64,000 nt of DNA. It comes from Chinchilla lanigera. Taxonomy: Eukaryota; Chordata; Mammalia; Rodentia; Chinchillidae. Under the pieces are notes generated by a model. That model saw only the letters and a list, made by a program, of their open reading frames with translations. It was not told the origin of the DNA and did not search any database. Numbering within the stretch: position 1 is the first letter of the stretch; every line of letters starts with the position of its first letter. Of this stretch, positions 23,805 to 36,692 are shown piece by piece. The translations under genes were made by a program, and so were the position numbers. The stretch covers positions 5,083,309-5,147,308 of the forward strand of contig NW_004955477.1 of the NCBI RefSeq assembly GCF_000276665.1. Reading direction: 5' to 3'.

Positions 23805-23964
23805 ACTTTTTTTTCTTTTTTTCTTTTTTGAGACAGGGTTTCACTATGCAGTTCAGGCTGGCCTTGAGCTCACTTTGTTGCCCAGGCTGGTCTTGAACTC
23901 ACAATGATCCTCCTGCCTCAACCTCCTGAGTGCTGGAATTACAGGCATGCGCCACCACACCCAG
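23805..23964 (-). mobile_element. B1/Alu-like SINE
   Basis: A T-rich head, then gagacagggtttcactatgc, caggctggccttgag, tgcccaggctggtcttgaac, ctcctgcctcaacctcctga, attacaggcatgcgccacca. The caggctgg block occurs twice, as expected for a B1 with the internal duplication. A 12-bp target-site duplication cagaaaat(a/g)gaa lies at 23793-23804 and 23965-23976. Confidence 0.92.
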
Positions 23965-23976
23965 CAGAAAATGGAA

Positions 23977-24979
23977 TCTTAAGAGAATGCTGCTCCTTCT
24001 CTATCTGCACACACTGTTCTGCACTCTCCCTTGTCTCTCAAGCTTCCATCCGTCTCCCAGCAGACACCTTTGGGCTCCTCTTCCTCCTCCCTGTCAGGTT
24101 TCCCTTTGGAGATCCCACTCAGGGACTGTTGCCCAATACCTGTCCCTAAGGAACAGATCCACCCAAGGGTACAAGGCGTAACTGAGAACTACAGCTCCCT
24201 GTGTGATCTCAGGGACTGTGGCTTCTGTGGGCTCCTGTTTGACCTGGCTCTGAGTTTTCATGTGTTTGGTACAGGTCTGCGTGTGTTATTTTAATATAGG
24301 AACTCCCTCTGATGTATACATTGATTTGTTCTGTTCTGAAGTTTTGTATGGAACAGATTTTATGTGGTGTTCTTTAGAGTACTATACCCTTTAGAGAAAA
24401 TGGCTTTCCATGCCCATGAATACTGAAGTGAAATATTTCTCTTAACTCAGAGGTACCCCACATGCACCTGTTTTTATATTTTGGCTGATGAGCTTGCTCA
24501 TAACGTGACATTCCTCCAGAGATCTGAGTTATCCTACAGATGTCTATTTTTAGTGTGTCCTGAAAACAAGAAAGGGCAGTCCATAGGAATGCTTTCTTTG
24601 GAGTTGAGGATATTCGGCATTGGGCAGAAGTATGTGTATATGCATCTGTCTTCGTGTCTGTATTTAAGTGTGATTTGATAGATCATTTTCCTCACCTACA
24701 AGCTGAAGAAGGGAAAAAGGGATACTAAAGGGCCAACACTAACAGTTGCTTGGAATTGACTAATTGCTCCCTGAGGTTAGTCTGAGAGAGCAGCAGATAA
24801 GCTCACCTGCTGATTTCTGAGATGAATATTACATCAGGCTTCAGAGAGTCCAAAGCAGCTCTGGCTGTTTCCATTATAAATGGACTTCATTCAGTTGTGA
24901 GTCATTTTGAAGGCTCACTGTCTCAAAGCTGCTGGCCCTCTCAGTAATTGTGAATGGAAACGTGTACAAATATGTATAG
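23977..24979. other. Unique intronic sequence, nothing recognised
   Basis: No repeat or gene is identified. Confidence 0.4.
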
Positions 24980-25390
24980 TGTATTAGTCTATACACTGCT
25001 ATACTGAATACCACAGACTAGGCAGTTTATAAAGTGAGAGATTTCTTTGGCTCAAGGTTCTGAAAACTGGAAAATTCAGTTCCAGGCCACTGCATATGGT
25101 GAGACCTTCCTTGCTGGCTGGAGCACTCTGCAGAGTTCCAAAGAGTTGCAAGCCATGAGGTGGAGAGACAAAGACACAATCACCCATCTCAGGTCTTTTC
25201 TCTTCTTCTTATAAATCCACAGTCCCATTAGATTAGAGCTTTCCATCCCTATGACATCATTTAGTCATCTCCCAAAGGTCCCACTTCTAAATTCCCATGG
25301 TTGCATTCAATTTCCAGTCTTCTCATCAGTCACTCCCAGAGGAGGTTAAATTTCAACATGGTATTTGGCAAGGACATTCAAACTACAGCA
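24980..25390 (-). mobile_element. MaLR-type solo LTR (THE/MST-like), reverse orientation
   Basis: The + strand starts tgtattagtctatacactgc, then gactaggcagtttataaagt, a ggctcaaggttctg block, and ends tttcaacatggtatttggca then ggacattcaaactacagca. This is the reverse complement of a MaLR LTR. No internal retroviral sequence adjoins it. Confidence 0.82.
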
Positions 25391-26114
25391 AAGCCATATA
25401 CTCTCTGTTCCCAGGGTTAGGTTTCTGATGCAGTCTAGGAGTCACACCATGACTCAATCACCATGTTTTTAAGTCGGGAAGAGCCACTTGGACAGGGAAG
25501 CATGGTCAAGGGAAGCCAGCAGTCAGAGACACCCCAGAAAGTGGATGTGGTTATCTCTTGGCACATGGAAGCTAAATTGTGTGTGCATCCAGACCTGGCA
25601 CCCTCCTCGGTCTGGCAGAGGCCTGGGCAATCATGATTTGTTATTACCGCAGGACAGTGACATTCGGAATTAACACACTGTGGGAGAGTCTTCACCCACT
25701 GCCTTTGATATTCAGAGGTAAAGTCATTTGCTCTACTCTCGAGGTGCTTACCATTCAGATGGGAAGATAGACATATTTAAGCAAAAGTTATGTGCCCAAA
25801 AGAGGAAAGAGCAGTCCTTGAGAGAAACAAGTCCTCCTTTTTGGCCAGCTGATCCTGGACTCCTGGTCTTAGAAGGGATAGAGCCAGCACTTTCCTCCTT
25901 ATGCCAGTGGAGTTATCTAGTGGGCACAGTGGAGAGTTGGTCCATTTTCTGTGACAGAGAATGGGGAGTGGGTACTATGGAAAGCCCATTTATAATGGAA
26001 GTCCTTGTTGACAAAGAAAAAGAAGTTACTGCTAAAGGTATACAAAGATACATCCATGAGACAGTGTTCCATGGACTATTAAAAGTAAAAGACAAAGACT
26101 CCCAGGAAGTGAGC
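25391..26114. other. Unique intronic sequence, nothing recognised
   Basis: A 154-codon frame (25728-26192, +) runs across the boundary into an LTR and has no known homology, so it is not called. Confidence 0.45.
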
Positions 26115-26405
26115 CTGATATGGTTGAATTGTTTGTGTCTCCTAAAAGTATGTGTTGACATCCTAATGCCTGGATCCTCAAACTGTGACTGAACTGTTCT
26201 GGAAGATGAAGGTTTTAAGGAGATAGTTCAGAATTAAAGGGGCTCATTGAAGTGGATTTTAATCCAATATGTCTGGTCTCCTTATAAAAAAAGGAATTTA
26301 GGGCACATCCAGGAGATGGTGGCTATCTACCACCCTGAGGAGACGCCTTAGTAGATATAAGCCTGCTCACACCTTGGCATTGGTCTCCAGCAAACTTCTC
26401 ATATA
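26115..26405 (+). mobile_element. MLT1-type LTR fragment
   Basis: It starts tgatatggttgaattgtttg, then gactgaactgttctggaagatgaagg-type MLT1 body with tctggtctccttataaaaaa, ggaatttagggcacatccag, atggtggctatctaccaccc and caccttggcattggtctcca. The 3' end is missing or unrecognisable. Confidence 0.65.
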
Positions 26406-26409
26406 GCTG

Positions 26410-26920
26410 AGAGGCAGGCTTTGAGTATGTGTCTTCTCCTTTGTGCAAGTTTAAGGCATAAACATAGTGCTTTGACATACATAGTGAAGGGACTACTACA
26501 GTCAAGTAGATAAACATGCCAGTTCACATAGTTACTGTTTCTTTTTATTTTTCATGGTAAATGTATTTTAAATCCCCTTTCTTGGTGAATTTCCTGTATA
26601 TAAAGCAATATTAAACTGTAGTCCTTGTGTCATATATTATATCTCTAACTTACTCCATATGATATATCTGTGCGTTTATATCCTGTGATTCTGTCTCCTT
26701 TTATTCCCTACTCCCATCCTTATAAAATTTAGGGATAAACGAAACTAATGGACTAGTTAGCCAATGATTAACTCCCTAATATTGGTTAGAAAGTAGGAGG
26801 TACTATCAATTTTCCTTTCTAGAAATCAGAAATCATGCTGAGGGGAAGAAAAGGTGTTTGGTTTGTGTTTAAACTCATTTTGAATAGAATATTGACCAAC
26901 AAAAGATTTTGCTTATTTTC
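26410..26920. other. Intronic sequence, nothing recognised
   Basis: AT-rich, with no repeat or gene identified. Confidence 0.4.
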
Positions 26921-26931
26921 TTCTTTCATTA

Positions 26932-27028
26932 CCTTTCTTTCTTTTTTTTTTTTTTTTTGCACCAGGAATCAAACTCAGGACCTTGCACTTGCCAGGCAGG
27001 CACTTGTGCCACTGAGCTATATCCCCAG
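26932..27028 (-). mobile_element. ID-type SINE
   Basis: The minus strand reads gctggggatatagctcagtg, core gcctgcctggcaagtgcaag, then a long A tail (poly-T on +). A 9-bp duplication ctttcatta lies at 26923-26931 and 27029-27037. Confidence 0.93.
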
Positions 27029-27039
27029 CTTTCATTATC

Positions 27040-30000
27040 ATACTGAAAAGCATGATGTTTGAATTATTTCTGTGATATCTTGAGTCTATTTTTTGAGACT
27101 GTGGATGATTTGGGCCTAACTTATCTCTAAAAGATAAGATTGACAAGAGTCCTGGCTGTGGGTTTATGAAATAGCATCATCCTTCTGGAAAGATGAAGTG
27201 CACAGACAAGGAATCTACAGAGTGAGCCTGAGAACCATTAGCTAAAGCTCACACCCTCTCATCCACCTACAGCTTGCACCCCAGGGCCCCAGACTGCAGT
27301 GGTACAAGTAGTCTAGTATGTGGGCAGACTTGGAAATAGCCACCCCTCACCAAAAACAAAGATTTTCCTAAAGCCAAGAAGAATGTCAGCATGGAACATA
27401 GAAATTCCCCTCAAATAATCAGCTATATCGCCCCAAACCTTGTTCACCAGGCTCTTATTAGCTAAAATGAGCTGATTCTTCTGTGTACACTTTTGTATCA
27501 TTTTCCTGGATTATTTCCCAAAATTTGACAGACTTTAGTAGAGCTATTTTGAGACTCTTGACAGTTTTTCTGGGTCCAAACTATGTATTTCAGGCATCTC
27601 AGTATTAACTCTGTGACCTCATTAAATGCATATTTTTACTTAAGCCTGTGGGTACAAGGGCATGCATCATGTTCTTCTTCAAAAAGTTCAAGTTAAAACA
27701 ACCCACTCTATAGGTTAATGTCCATACCTTGGAGTTTTCTCCAAAAGGGAAAGGTCTAGTCAGCTACCACCTGCTACACAAAAGTATTGAAACAATGCCT
27801 TTACAAATTTTGGTATAATACAAAAATTGATTTGCTAGAATAATACAGCTTTTTCTTCTTTCATCCACTTGCATATTCATACAGGTAATTTTCAAACTCT
27901 CCTCTGGAGTGCAGGCACCTTGCTCTTCATGTGTGACACTGCTTAGGAGCTCATCTTCAGTAATTTATAATCACAGAATTTGTAATGAGGTGGAGAAAAC
28001 AGAGTATCTGGAGATAGGAGCTCTGGATTCCAGTTCAAAATTCATTCACCATAGAAAGAGCAGCCAATTCACTTAAATCACCTTGTGCCACAGCTTCTTA
28101 CAGACATTTAACACATACACTGGAGCCATCTCCTGCAGTTTACTTCATTGGAATAATGAACTTGGTCAGCTTTGAAAATCCTTATAAACACACCTGCATA
28201 TTCTGCAAGGCCTCTCAAGTGGTGCCTCACTTGTCTTGCATGTCACTGAGCAGCACCTGAGTTCTTACTTGACCCCACCAAGCGTTGAAACAACAGTAGC
28301 CGTTCTACTGCCATGTGCACAACACTTGACCCCAGTGGAGTTTGCAGCCAGAAGCTCTGACTTCCCTGTGTGGAAGAGTAAGGAAGGTAGTAGCCTTGGG
28401 GTAATAACCAAGTGTTTGTTTATACTGAAGGGATGTGGAGTCTTCGCCTGCCTGGGAACAGTCCTGGCTCTCAGTTATTTCCTTTTTCTCTTCCCACCTT
28501 AAAGTGGAAATGTACATAAGGACAACAGGATCCTGACTTGTTTGGTTCAGACATTCAAACTGAAAGTGATAAATGAGCTTCTGGATCATTCCATTGCAAC
28601 TTTTGTTGATTCTTTCTTGATTTAAGAGTGCACTGATTGCCCCCAAGGGCCAGGCAGGGTGCTAGATACCAAGTTATCTTTGAAAGCTGGGCATCTACAG
28701 GCTCATCCTGGACATTGTTCAGACAACCAAACCAGGAAATTATGCAGTGGTACCTGTGATGGGGGCCCCCTGAAGGAGAGGTACATGAATCTGTAGCAAA
28801 TGGATAGAGACCTGAGCTGAAATATCAGAAGGTGCTCATCAGGTGTGCAGAAAGCAGGTGTCTCCCAGGGAGAGGCAGTGGCATTGCAAGGTTCCAGTGC
28901 CAGGGAGAGACAGAAAATCAGATGGGCACTGCAATTACCCTACAAGTCCATGTGTCTGGCCCCAAGGACATCTTTCCCTCCCCAACTTCCTCCAGCTAGA
29001 ATGAAGCTTATCCTGGCCTCAGAATGGGTGTGTTGTCTCATTTGTAGGTGTTTTTCCCTATTTTAAATTCAAAAGAAAATTGTGTCACCCTCTTCCTTCA
29101 TGGAGTTTCCCTCCTGTGTGGATGGGGCCTCAGGCAGTAGTCCAGCAAACATGTAAGCAGGTCATAGGTCAGCGACAATTAAGTGTTGTGCAAGTAAATA
29201 AATAAAGCATGGCAAGGGGCAGGGAACTCCTGGAAGCCTCTGTTGCTCCTGGCGGCAGGTCTGGTAAAGCTTTCTGGAGGGTTAGGAGCAAGGTCCTAAC
29301 TTGACTAGGAACTAGAAGGATGAAGCCAGCCTTGCCAAGGCCTCCCCTCAGAAGGTACTTTCCTTCTGGCTTTGGCACATTGATGGACAGGAAGCTGTCT
29401 ACCTGCCTCCTCTCTCCGACGCAAAATTAAAGCCTTCCTCAAGGGCAGCAGAGGGGAAGAAAAGACAACTATTAAAATCAGAAAAGATAAAAACCAATAG
29501 AGATTGCCAAAGGCATATGATGCAAATACTGATCACATCAGTAAGAAAATTGTTTCCATCCCTGATTTGCTTTTTCTTTAAATAGGACATTCAGTCATAA
29601 CTTCACTATAAAATTGATTTATTGTGTTGAAATAATTTCCGTAACAGGGGAACTAATTTGATTGTGTAGCATAAAGAAAATGTATGTGGGACAATGGGGA
29701 AGAATAGAGCCAAAATGAATCCAATATATTTTAATCTCTGCAATACAGATTATATTTTCAATTAAGAAGCTTAACTTGCATGTGTTCAGTTAGTGGGAGC
29801 TTCCCAGAACACTTCCCCTATGTGTTTATGAGTAATAAGTCACTTAGCATTAAGAAGATAGACAATCATTAGCTCATGATTATCCAATTGCCTCTTGTTA
29901 ATAGCAAAGTCAATGAACACAATCATTGTGGCTGTACTTGGGTAGTAAAAGTATAGTAAAGTGGAAAATGGAACTGTTATATTGGTAAATACAAAATATT

Positions 30001-32040
30001 AGTCAGAATAAGGAAACCCTCAATTTCACCCTCAATGGACCACATAATGACTGGTTCCCAAATCCATGGTCAGGTGAGAAAGTGGCTCTTGTACTATCTT
30101 TGCCCTGTTCTCCAGAAGAAGAGCATAACAGCAGAGTCCAGCAGCTTTGCTTTGTTAATTGCATCAAACACTGACTTCGCAGCATACGGACTACAGCCTT
30201 TGCTCCATGCCTGTTTCTAGCTGATCTTAGAGTTGCTCACTCACAACCTTGTGGACTCCTAGATGCTACCCTCATCTACTGTCCTGGATCTTATTTAATC
30301 ATAAATCAGCCCATCAAGTGGAGCCATCATCATCATCATCATTATCTTATTTTTCTAGGCAAGGGAATCTGCCTGTCATGCTTATTATTACATGAATGAA
30401 TAAGAGAGAACCCAGACCCCTTCTGCACTGATTCCTCAGCAGTTCTGTCTCCTTTCTTCCTCCCTATAGCCACCTAAGGGGCAGACTATTCTAGGGTTTG
30501 GCTTTGACAGCATTGGCCCTTAGACTCACCCTAGCCCCACTTTTTGCTCTGTGATTAAAATAAAGAAATAAAGGGATTGAGAGCATGTGTGTGAATCTGG
30601 CAGGAAGAGCAGAAGCAGATGTGGAGCTGGTTTTAAAATCTATTTCAAGCCTTTCCAGAGGCAGACTGGGAAGCACAGACCGGCCAACACGAGGGCTGGT
30701 GCCGCTGAAAAGCAGTTGTGTAAGTAGAACGAGACGCCCAGGTCTCCCTCGTGTGCATCCATGCGGCTGGGTACATGTCAGGTTTGATAGCATCAAATAG
30801 AACAGTGTGGATCAGGGTGGAGAACCTGGATCGAGGTCAGAGGCGGGAAAGGAAGGCGGGTGCTGGTAACCAGAAAACAGAGTGAGGGATGGGCCCAAGC
30901 AGTGCTCAGGGACTGCCATGAGCCCAAAAACTGGACATGGGACAAGAAGTGACAGAGACAAGAGCAATAGTGGTGAGAAGGTAGCACTCATTAAGTTTAA
31001 AATCTGGCCAGTCATCCTCCATTTGGGTGCTCATTTCTTCTAGAAATTTTTACTAAGCACTGGAGCAGGTCCGCCCCAGGTCCAGCACACAGGACCCCTC
31101 AGTCTATGGCTCAAAGGCAGAGGCCTTCCCTTGTAGATGGCCCATTTTCTTCTAGTTTCTGCAACATTTACAAATTCATCATTTATGTGTGCCTTGGACC
31201 CCACTCTCACCCGGCGTGTCTGCTTTTTCTCCTTTTCACAGCCAGGTCACAGAGTCGCTTCTCTCCAGGTCACTGCCTTCATTGCCTCTGTATCCCGCTC
31301 CCCAGCCTCCCTCACCCACTCCTAACATCCACTGGAGGTAACAGTAATGTCCTTGTCGGCAAACGCTTGTCATCAAGCTCACCGGTCCTCAACATGGTTG
31401 ATGATGTCCTCCTTTTGAAATGCTCTTGTCCCCTAACTGCCACTCCGCTATATTTGCCCTGGATCCCTGTCTCTGATATGGCTGGTTCCTCCCCTCTGTC
31501 CTCTCCCTTCCCTTCCCCATTCTCTCTCCCTCCCCATCTCATCCCTTGCAGGCTCCTTTTCCTCTGCTCAGAAGAAATATAGGAATCCCCCAGGCTCTCT
31601 TCTTGGCTTTTCTCTTTTTCCTCCTTAATCTAAAATCCCTCTGTAGTGGTCTTGCCTCCATTCCCAAGGTTTTATTTATAAGAAGACTCAGATCAGTTTC
31701 CAAATGTCCCTCCCACCCTTGACTTTTCAGCTGATCACAGTTCTCCTGGGTGTCGTGGTCCCAGAGGCCGAACACAGGCTCTAAGCATACTCGCAAGGCT
31801 GTAACAACTCATTCCCGTACCTTTGCACCAGTCAGAAGGTCTTATCCTCTTTGCAATCTCCTTCCTTCCACCTTCCCTACATTCAGCTTTTCACTTCCTA
31901 ACTACATAGTTACTGGCACAGAGCCCCCAGTGTTTTGAAAGAATGAGTAGATGAGGATACACCAAGGGAGATTGGTACACACATGATTTTAAAACCTGAA
32001 TAAGTTGGCAAACTGCATTCTATGAGCTGATCCAGCCTTC
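27040..32040. other. Unique intronic sequence with few features
   Basis: Five kilobases with no confident interspersed repeat. A short (ATC)n run lies at 30327-30346. Pyrimidine-rich sequence with open frames (31106-31582) reflects composition, not coding. The block at 29120-29215 may be an old LINE2/MIR-class remnant. Confidence 0.4.
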
Positions 32041-32044
32041 CTCT

Positions 32045-32098
<54 letters not shown>
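32045..32098. repeat. (GT)n microsatellite, about 25 units
   Basis: A nearly pure GT run with one early GA interruption. Confidence 0.97.
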
Positions 32099-32100
<2 letters not shown>

Positions 32101-32194
32101 TACAAACTAAGAATAGTTTCTACATTCTTACATTCTCCTACATTCTTAGGCCTGGGAAGAAAGTCAAAATAATATTTCATGACATTTGGAAATT

Positions 32195-32402
32195 ATGTGA
32201 AATGCAAGTATCAGTGTCTATGAATAAAAATTTATTGGAACATGGTCACACCCATCCATTTATTTAGTGTCTGTGACTACTTTTGTATAGCATTTGAGTA
32301 GTTGCAACAAGGACTGTGTGGCTTGCAAAGCCTAATTTATTACCTGGGTCAGGTAATAAATTACCAGACAAAGTTTGCTCATCCGTGGGCCGAACCATTT
32401 GG
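32195..32402 (+). mobile_element. hAT-type non-autonomous DNA transposon relic
   Basis: The string tttattggaacatggtcacacccatccattt, then gcatttgagtagttgcaaca, actgtgtggcttgcaaagcc and a final agtttgctcatccgtgggc matches a widespread mammalian hAT repeat as I remember it. A related copy in opposite orientation is at 37975-38135. An unusual hairpin interrupts the usual sequence at 32333-32363. Confidence 0.6.
32333..32363. repeat. Perfect 13-bp inverted repeat with 5-nt loop
   Basis: taatttattacct (32333-32345) and its exact reverse complement aggtaataaatta (32351-32363) flank gggtc. Confidence 0.97.
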
Positions 32403-32615
32403 TATAGAAAATGTTGTGTTAGTAATAGTAGCATTAATAATTTGCTGTGATCAATAATAGTAACCTTCTGTTAACTAAGAGGCTACCATGTACCAAACAT
32501 GGTATTAGGTGTTAACAAAAAAAAAAAAGAAATCACATGTGGACTGTGCCTTCCTGGAGACAGGACCTGGCCCACAGAAGGAATAATGATGCAAAGTCAT
32601 TAGAAGTCACTCAAG

Positions 32616-32711
32616 GGCCAGGGATATAGCTCAGCAGTACAAGCGCCTGCCTGGCAAGTGCAAGGTCCTGAATTTGATTCCTGGTACCAAAAAAAAAAAA
32701 AAAAAAAAAGA
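32616..32711 (+). mobile_element. ID-type SINE
   Basis: ggccagggatatagctcagc, core gcctgcctggcaagtgcaag, gattcctggtacc, and about 20 A. A perfect 14-bp target-site duplication agaagtcactcaag lies at 32602-32615 and 32712-32725. The clean duplication and tail suggest a recent insertion. Confidence 0.96.
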
Positions 32712-32804
32712 AGAAGTCACTCAAGTGGCTTCAGCAGGGAGGCAAATATTCCATTGGTAATTTGGACTTCTGCAGGTGTTACAGCTGCTAGATGATTTCT
32801 TCAT

Positions 32805-32960
32805 ATATGTAGAGCAGGCTGAATACATTCCTCAAAGATGTCCACATCATAATTGCAAGACCCTGTGAATATGTTATGTATATGGCCAGGGGTATTAAGG
32901 CTGCAGTTGGAATGTGGGAAGCCGCTACAAGAGCTCCCTGAAGACCTAACTGGAAAATAA
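32805..32960 (+). mobile_element. Old ERVL/MaLR-type LTR fragment
   Basis: gaatacattcctcaaagatg, tccacatcataattgcaaga and ccctgtgaatatgttatgta follow the start of a common mammalian LTR as I remember it. The rest is too diverged to follow. Confidence 0.5.
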
Positions 32961-34740
32961 TCTCTAGCATGATTTTTCAGGACACTCATAATATAAGCCC
33001 TACCCCCCAAAGAAGCCCCAGTTAATATCATCAGCCAAATGGATGCAGTTAGTATATCTGTTGCAGCACATGATGGACATATTGAATTATAAAATAATAT
33101 TAATACATAATTAAATATAAATAACATTATTGACATCAATACTTAAGATAAATGATAATATAGATTATAATTATTTGTAAATACCCCAGTGGATGCCTTT
33201 GGATGAAGGGTAACCCCTATGGAAACAGATGAACTCCAGACTTAGTGCTGAATGACCAGTTAGTTTACAGACACAACACGCAGATAATGGGTGCACTTGA
33301 TAGCAGAGACACATGGCTTTGTCTAACATGAATCTTCATAATTCAGTGTGTTGTGTGTTGTAATGATGCACGACGAGTAGCTGCATAGACAAGAAGTGCT
33401 CATTTAAGGGGAGCGGTATTGCTGGACATGAGAGATGGAGGCCAATAGCGCTACAGAAAATAGAGTTGCAAAAAAATCAGACCACAATTTTAGGTTTGGA
33501 GAGTTACGATGATGTTCCAGAAGATGTTATGACTGTGTTTGAATAAATGCAGATTTGTGTAATGATAAATGTAGATTGTTGTACATGAATAAATACAGTG
33601 TTGTACATGAAAAAATATGACATCACCTGAAAAGAAGCCATGTCGCATATTTTGGAACAAAAATTAGTAAAAGACCTGGTCTTATTTTGGGGAAAATATT
33701 GTAGTAATTGAATAAAAGGAAAAAACTGGTATTCCTGAGAAACTGCAGCAGGAATACAGCTCTTCTGACAATTGAGTTTGGCCAGTTTCAGACTTCTGAT
33801 CTCCAAAAGCAGAAGATAATAAATGCATCTTATGGAAATTTATTCTAGCAGTACAGGATTCTGGTACAAGAAGTTTACTGCATCCTTTTTGAGTTTTTGA
33901 CTAAAAATTAAATGCCATGTCCCCTTTTATCCTGCTTTGTGGGGAACTATGACAGCTCCCCTTTTTCTGCACTGACATTCTCTTTTTCCTTGGAGGGCCA
34001 GGCAGGTATTCCAGACCACTTGGTGCCTGCCTCTAGCCTCAGAAAAAATGGAAAAAAACAAGTCTATTGTGTCTTTCTCTCTCTATTTTTATTTTGAAGA
34101 GGATTTAAAAAACAATAAAATGATGCAGAATTTCAAAACAAGATGGTAGGAAATTCACAATGGTTATTATATTACGTATGGTTATCTTCAAAGTAGTTGC
34201 TTACATTACCACATATAGGTATACAAAATTGATCAAACAATATAAGCACTATTCTTTTCAATAAATTAGTAGAAATTAGTAGTACAACTATCTTAGCTAT
34301 CTTGTGTATATATATATATATATTTTTTCCTCTGCTTTAGTTTGACATTTCTCCTAAAGAGCAGTTTCATCAGGATTTCCTTTATCTCAGCAAAAATCAT
34401 CATTACATTCCACATAACTACATTTTTTTATACTGTTTAGTGTTTTAGTAGAGTGGGCCAACTCAACCTGGATAGAAAGAGAGGGCATTTCTTTTTCCTG
34501 CCATCTTCAGCTTTTCAAAAAGACTGCCTGACCTCATGCTGAGCTCCCTGCTTCCTTCTGGCCCTCTGTCCTCTTTTAGGGTGTCCTTCTCTCTTCCTAG
34601 GACAGGGACATGGAAAGCAGAAAATACCATCAACCACTAAGCATGACTTGCCCCTGATTCAGACTGTATCACTAATATAGGACAGACCATGCAGCTAGAT
34701 GTCTCTTCCAGTGGGAGATGATGGTACCTGACAAAGCTGG
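32961..34740. other. AT-rich intron, nothing confidently recognised
   Basis: Includes a short TA run near 34308-34322 and duplicated gttgtacatgaa/aaaaata segments near 33578-33617. Open frames are short and without known homology. Confidence 0.4.
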
Positions 34741-34743
34741 TGC

Positions 34744-35065
34744 CTCGGTCCTTTTGAATTACTATAACAAAGTCTTATGGACTGGGTAGCTTATAAACAA
34801 CAGGCATTTCTTTTTCACAGTTCTGGAGGTTGGAATGTACAAGATCAAGGCTTCAGCAGATTCATTGGTGAGAGCCAGCTTTGTGGTTCACAGATGAGAT
34901 TCTGGCTGTGTTCCTACATGATAGGAGAGAGCAGAGCTTTCCCAGGCCACTTTTACTAGGCACTAATCCCATGCCTGAGGGCTTCATCCTCATGATTTAA
35001 TTACCTCCCATGCCATCATTGGCAGTGAGGATTTTGACAAATGTGGGGGATACAGACACCAGACC
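34744..35065 (-). mobile_element. MLT1-type LTR, reverse orientation
   Basis: The + strand shows ttgaattactataacaaagt, gactgggtagcttataaaca, cagttctggaggttggaatg, agatcaaggcttcagcagat, and cactaatcccatgcctgagg. This is the reverse complement of an MLT1-class LTR. Confidence 0.78.
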
Positions 35066-36690
35066 AGAGCAGCCGAAGATGTCACCTTCCCTATAGCATC
35101 TTTGCCACATACATTTAATGACATGCCATTATCCTGCTGTCTTCTTCCTGCTCTCCTTCCAGCTTCTCAGAATGACCCCTCTGCTGTGCACTGTCCCTCC
35201 CTCAGATACTTCTGATGCTACAGCAAAGTGCTTATAGTTGCTTTCAGCCAGTTGTGCTAATGCATACGTAGGCCCTTTAAATTATGGTGTCATTGGTGTA
35301 TCTTCTGTAAGTTATAGTTATCCACAGTGAGCAGTGTTGTGACAATACCAGGCACATGGTTAAATATGTGGGGTGCTCCCTATAGGAGCCTGGATTTGGG
35401 TTTTAGCCCCTTTTTTCCATACCATATAACCAACAAGCCATGGGGTACAGAGAAGAAGGTGCAAGACTTGTCTATTTCCTCTGCTGCCTACTAGCTGAAA
35501 AACATGTGTGGGCTAGTAGTGAGCCTCATTAATCTTGGATTTCCCTCTATAAACTAGGGAGAATAAATATGTGAGCTCCTGGCTCAGCAGGTAACGTGGA
35601 GAGGTTGCCCAACTGATGCTGCTGTGTCTCAGCATTGAGCTGGTGTCTGGCCGTTCTCTTGCTGCTGGGTGATGCCAAAGCCAGCTGTGAACTGAGCCCC
35701 TGAGCCTGGCTTGTGAGACAGTGAGGTGAAGTGTTAAGCAGAGGAGGTAAGAACTAGCGGCGGGCTGTTCACACAGAGCTGTCCTTAATTTGTGGAGAGG
35801 TGGGAGCCATGCTTTCCTCAGCTTAGTTGTGAGCTGCTGGTTGTCATGGGATCAAGAAACAGCAGGAAAATGAAAATATTCTCAAGGCGATGGAGAAGTG
35901 TGATGTAGACCTGAATCACAGGAGCCCCTTTGGGAAGAAAAATCTGCTTCCACACTGTGAACCCCTGGGCCTCAGATGGCAAAGAGTTGGGCTGAGCAGA
36001 AAGCACCCACCATCAATTCAGTTGACAACCTAGTATTCACTGTATCTCCTGGGAAACATGAAGAGGTTTTCACTGTCATCTGCCTGCCATTTCATACTTG
36101 TCATTAATCAGCCATACACTAACACAGCCTGTCAATATTTGTATTCAGAAATGCCTGGAAACTGGGTTTCCCAAGGGGCAGACTGAAGAGACAGCCCTCT
36201 TCCAGCCCCACTGAGGTTCTAGGGCAGGACTATACTATCTCAGGGCAACACTCTTTCTGAATCCACTGTGCAGATGTGGCAGCTGAAGTCCTCTCTAACC
36301 CCAAATCGTGCCTCTCTGGAGAAAACTCTGCCTAGTGTAGGGTCTAAGCAAAAACCACTTTCAGGTGCTTTCCTCAGAGACACTGAGTTGCCCATTCTCA
36401 GCAACAGGCGCAGTGAGCTATTCTCTCACCAAGTTGCTACCAGGTTATGATGAAGAAAAGTTCCAGATCAAAGCCTGGCAAATAAACAGGCATTTATGAA
36501 GTGCTTTTTCACATTCAGCGCACACAATGTGTTCTTGGACTTTCGGAAGCCCTTTTCTGTCGTGTAAGGTGTTCTGCTGTTGGCTTGAATAGTTTCATTT
36601 GACACAAGTGAGCAAGTGTGCAGGAGGCAAGACTCACTGGAGGTGATAGTCATTATCAGGAACAGAGCGCCCCAAACCTAAGCCTTGGTG
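35066..36690. other. Unique intronic sequence, nothing recognised
   Basis: No repeat or gene is identified. Confidence 0.4.
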
Positions 36691-36692
36691 CT

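Noticed and set aside
25728..26192. 154-codon open frame on +
   Set aside because: It runs from unique intron into an MLT1-like LTR, so it cannot be a conserved gene.
31106..31582. 158-codon open frame on +, the longest in the window
   Set aside because: The product is low-complexity Ser/Pro/Leu from a pyrimidine-rich tract, with no homology I can recognise.
32801..33139. Possible nuclear copy of mitochondrial DNA (a minus-strand frame loosely like ND4)
   Set aside because: The resemblance is limited to a few hydrophobic residues. Part of the same frame reads better as an old LTR on the + strand.
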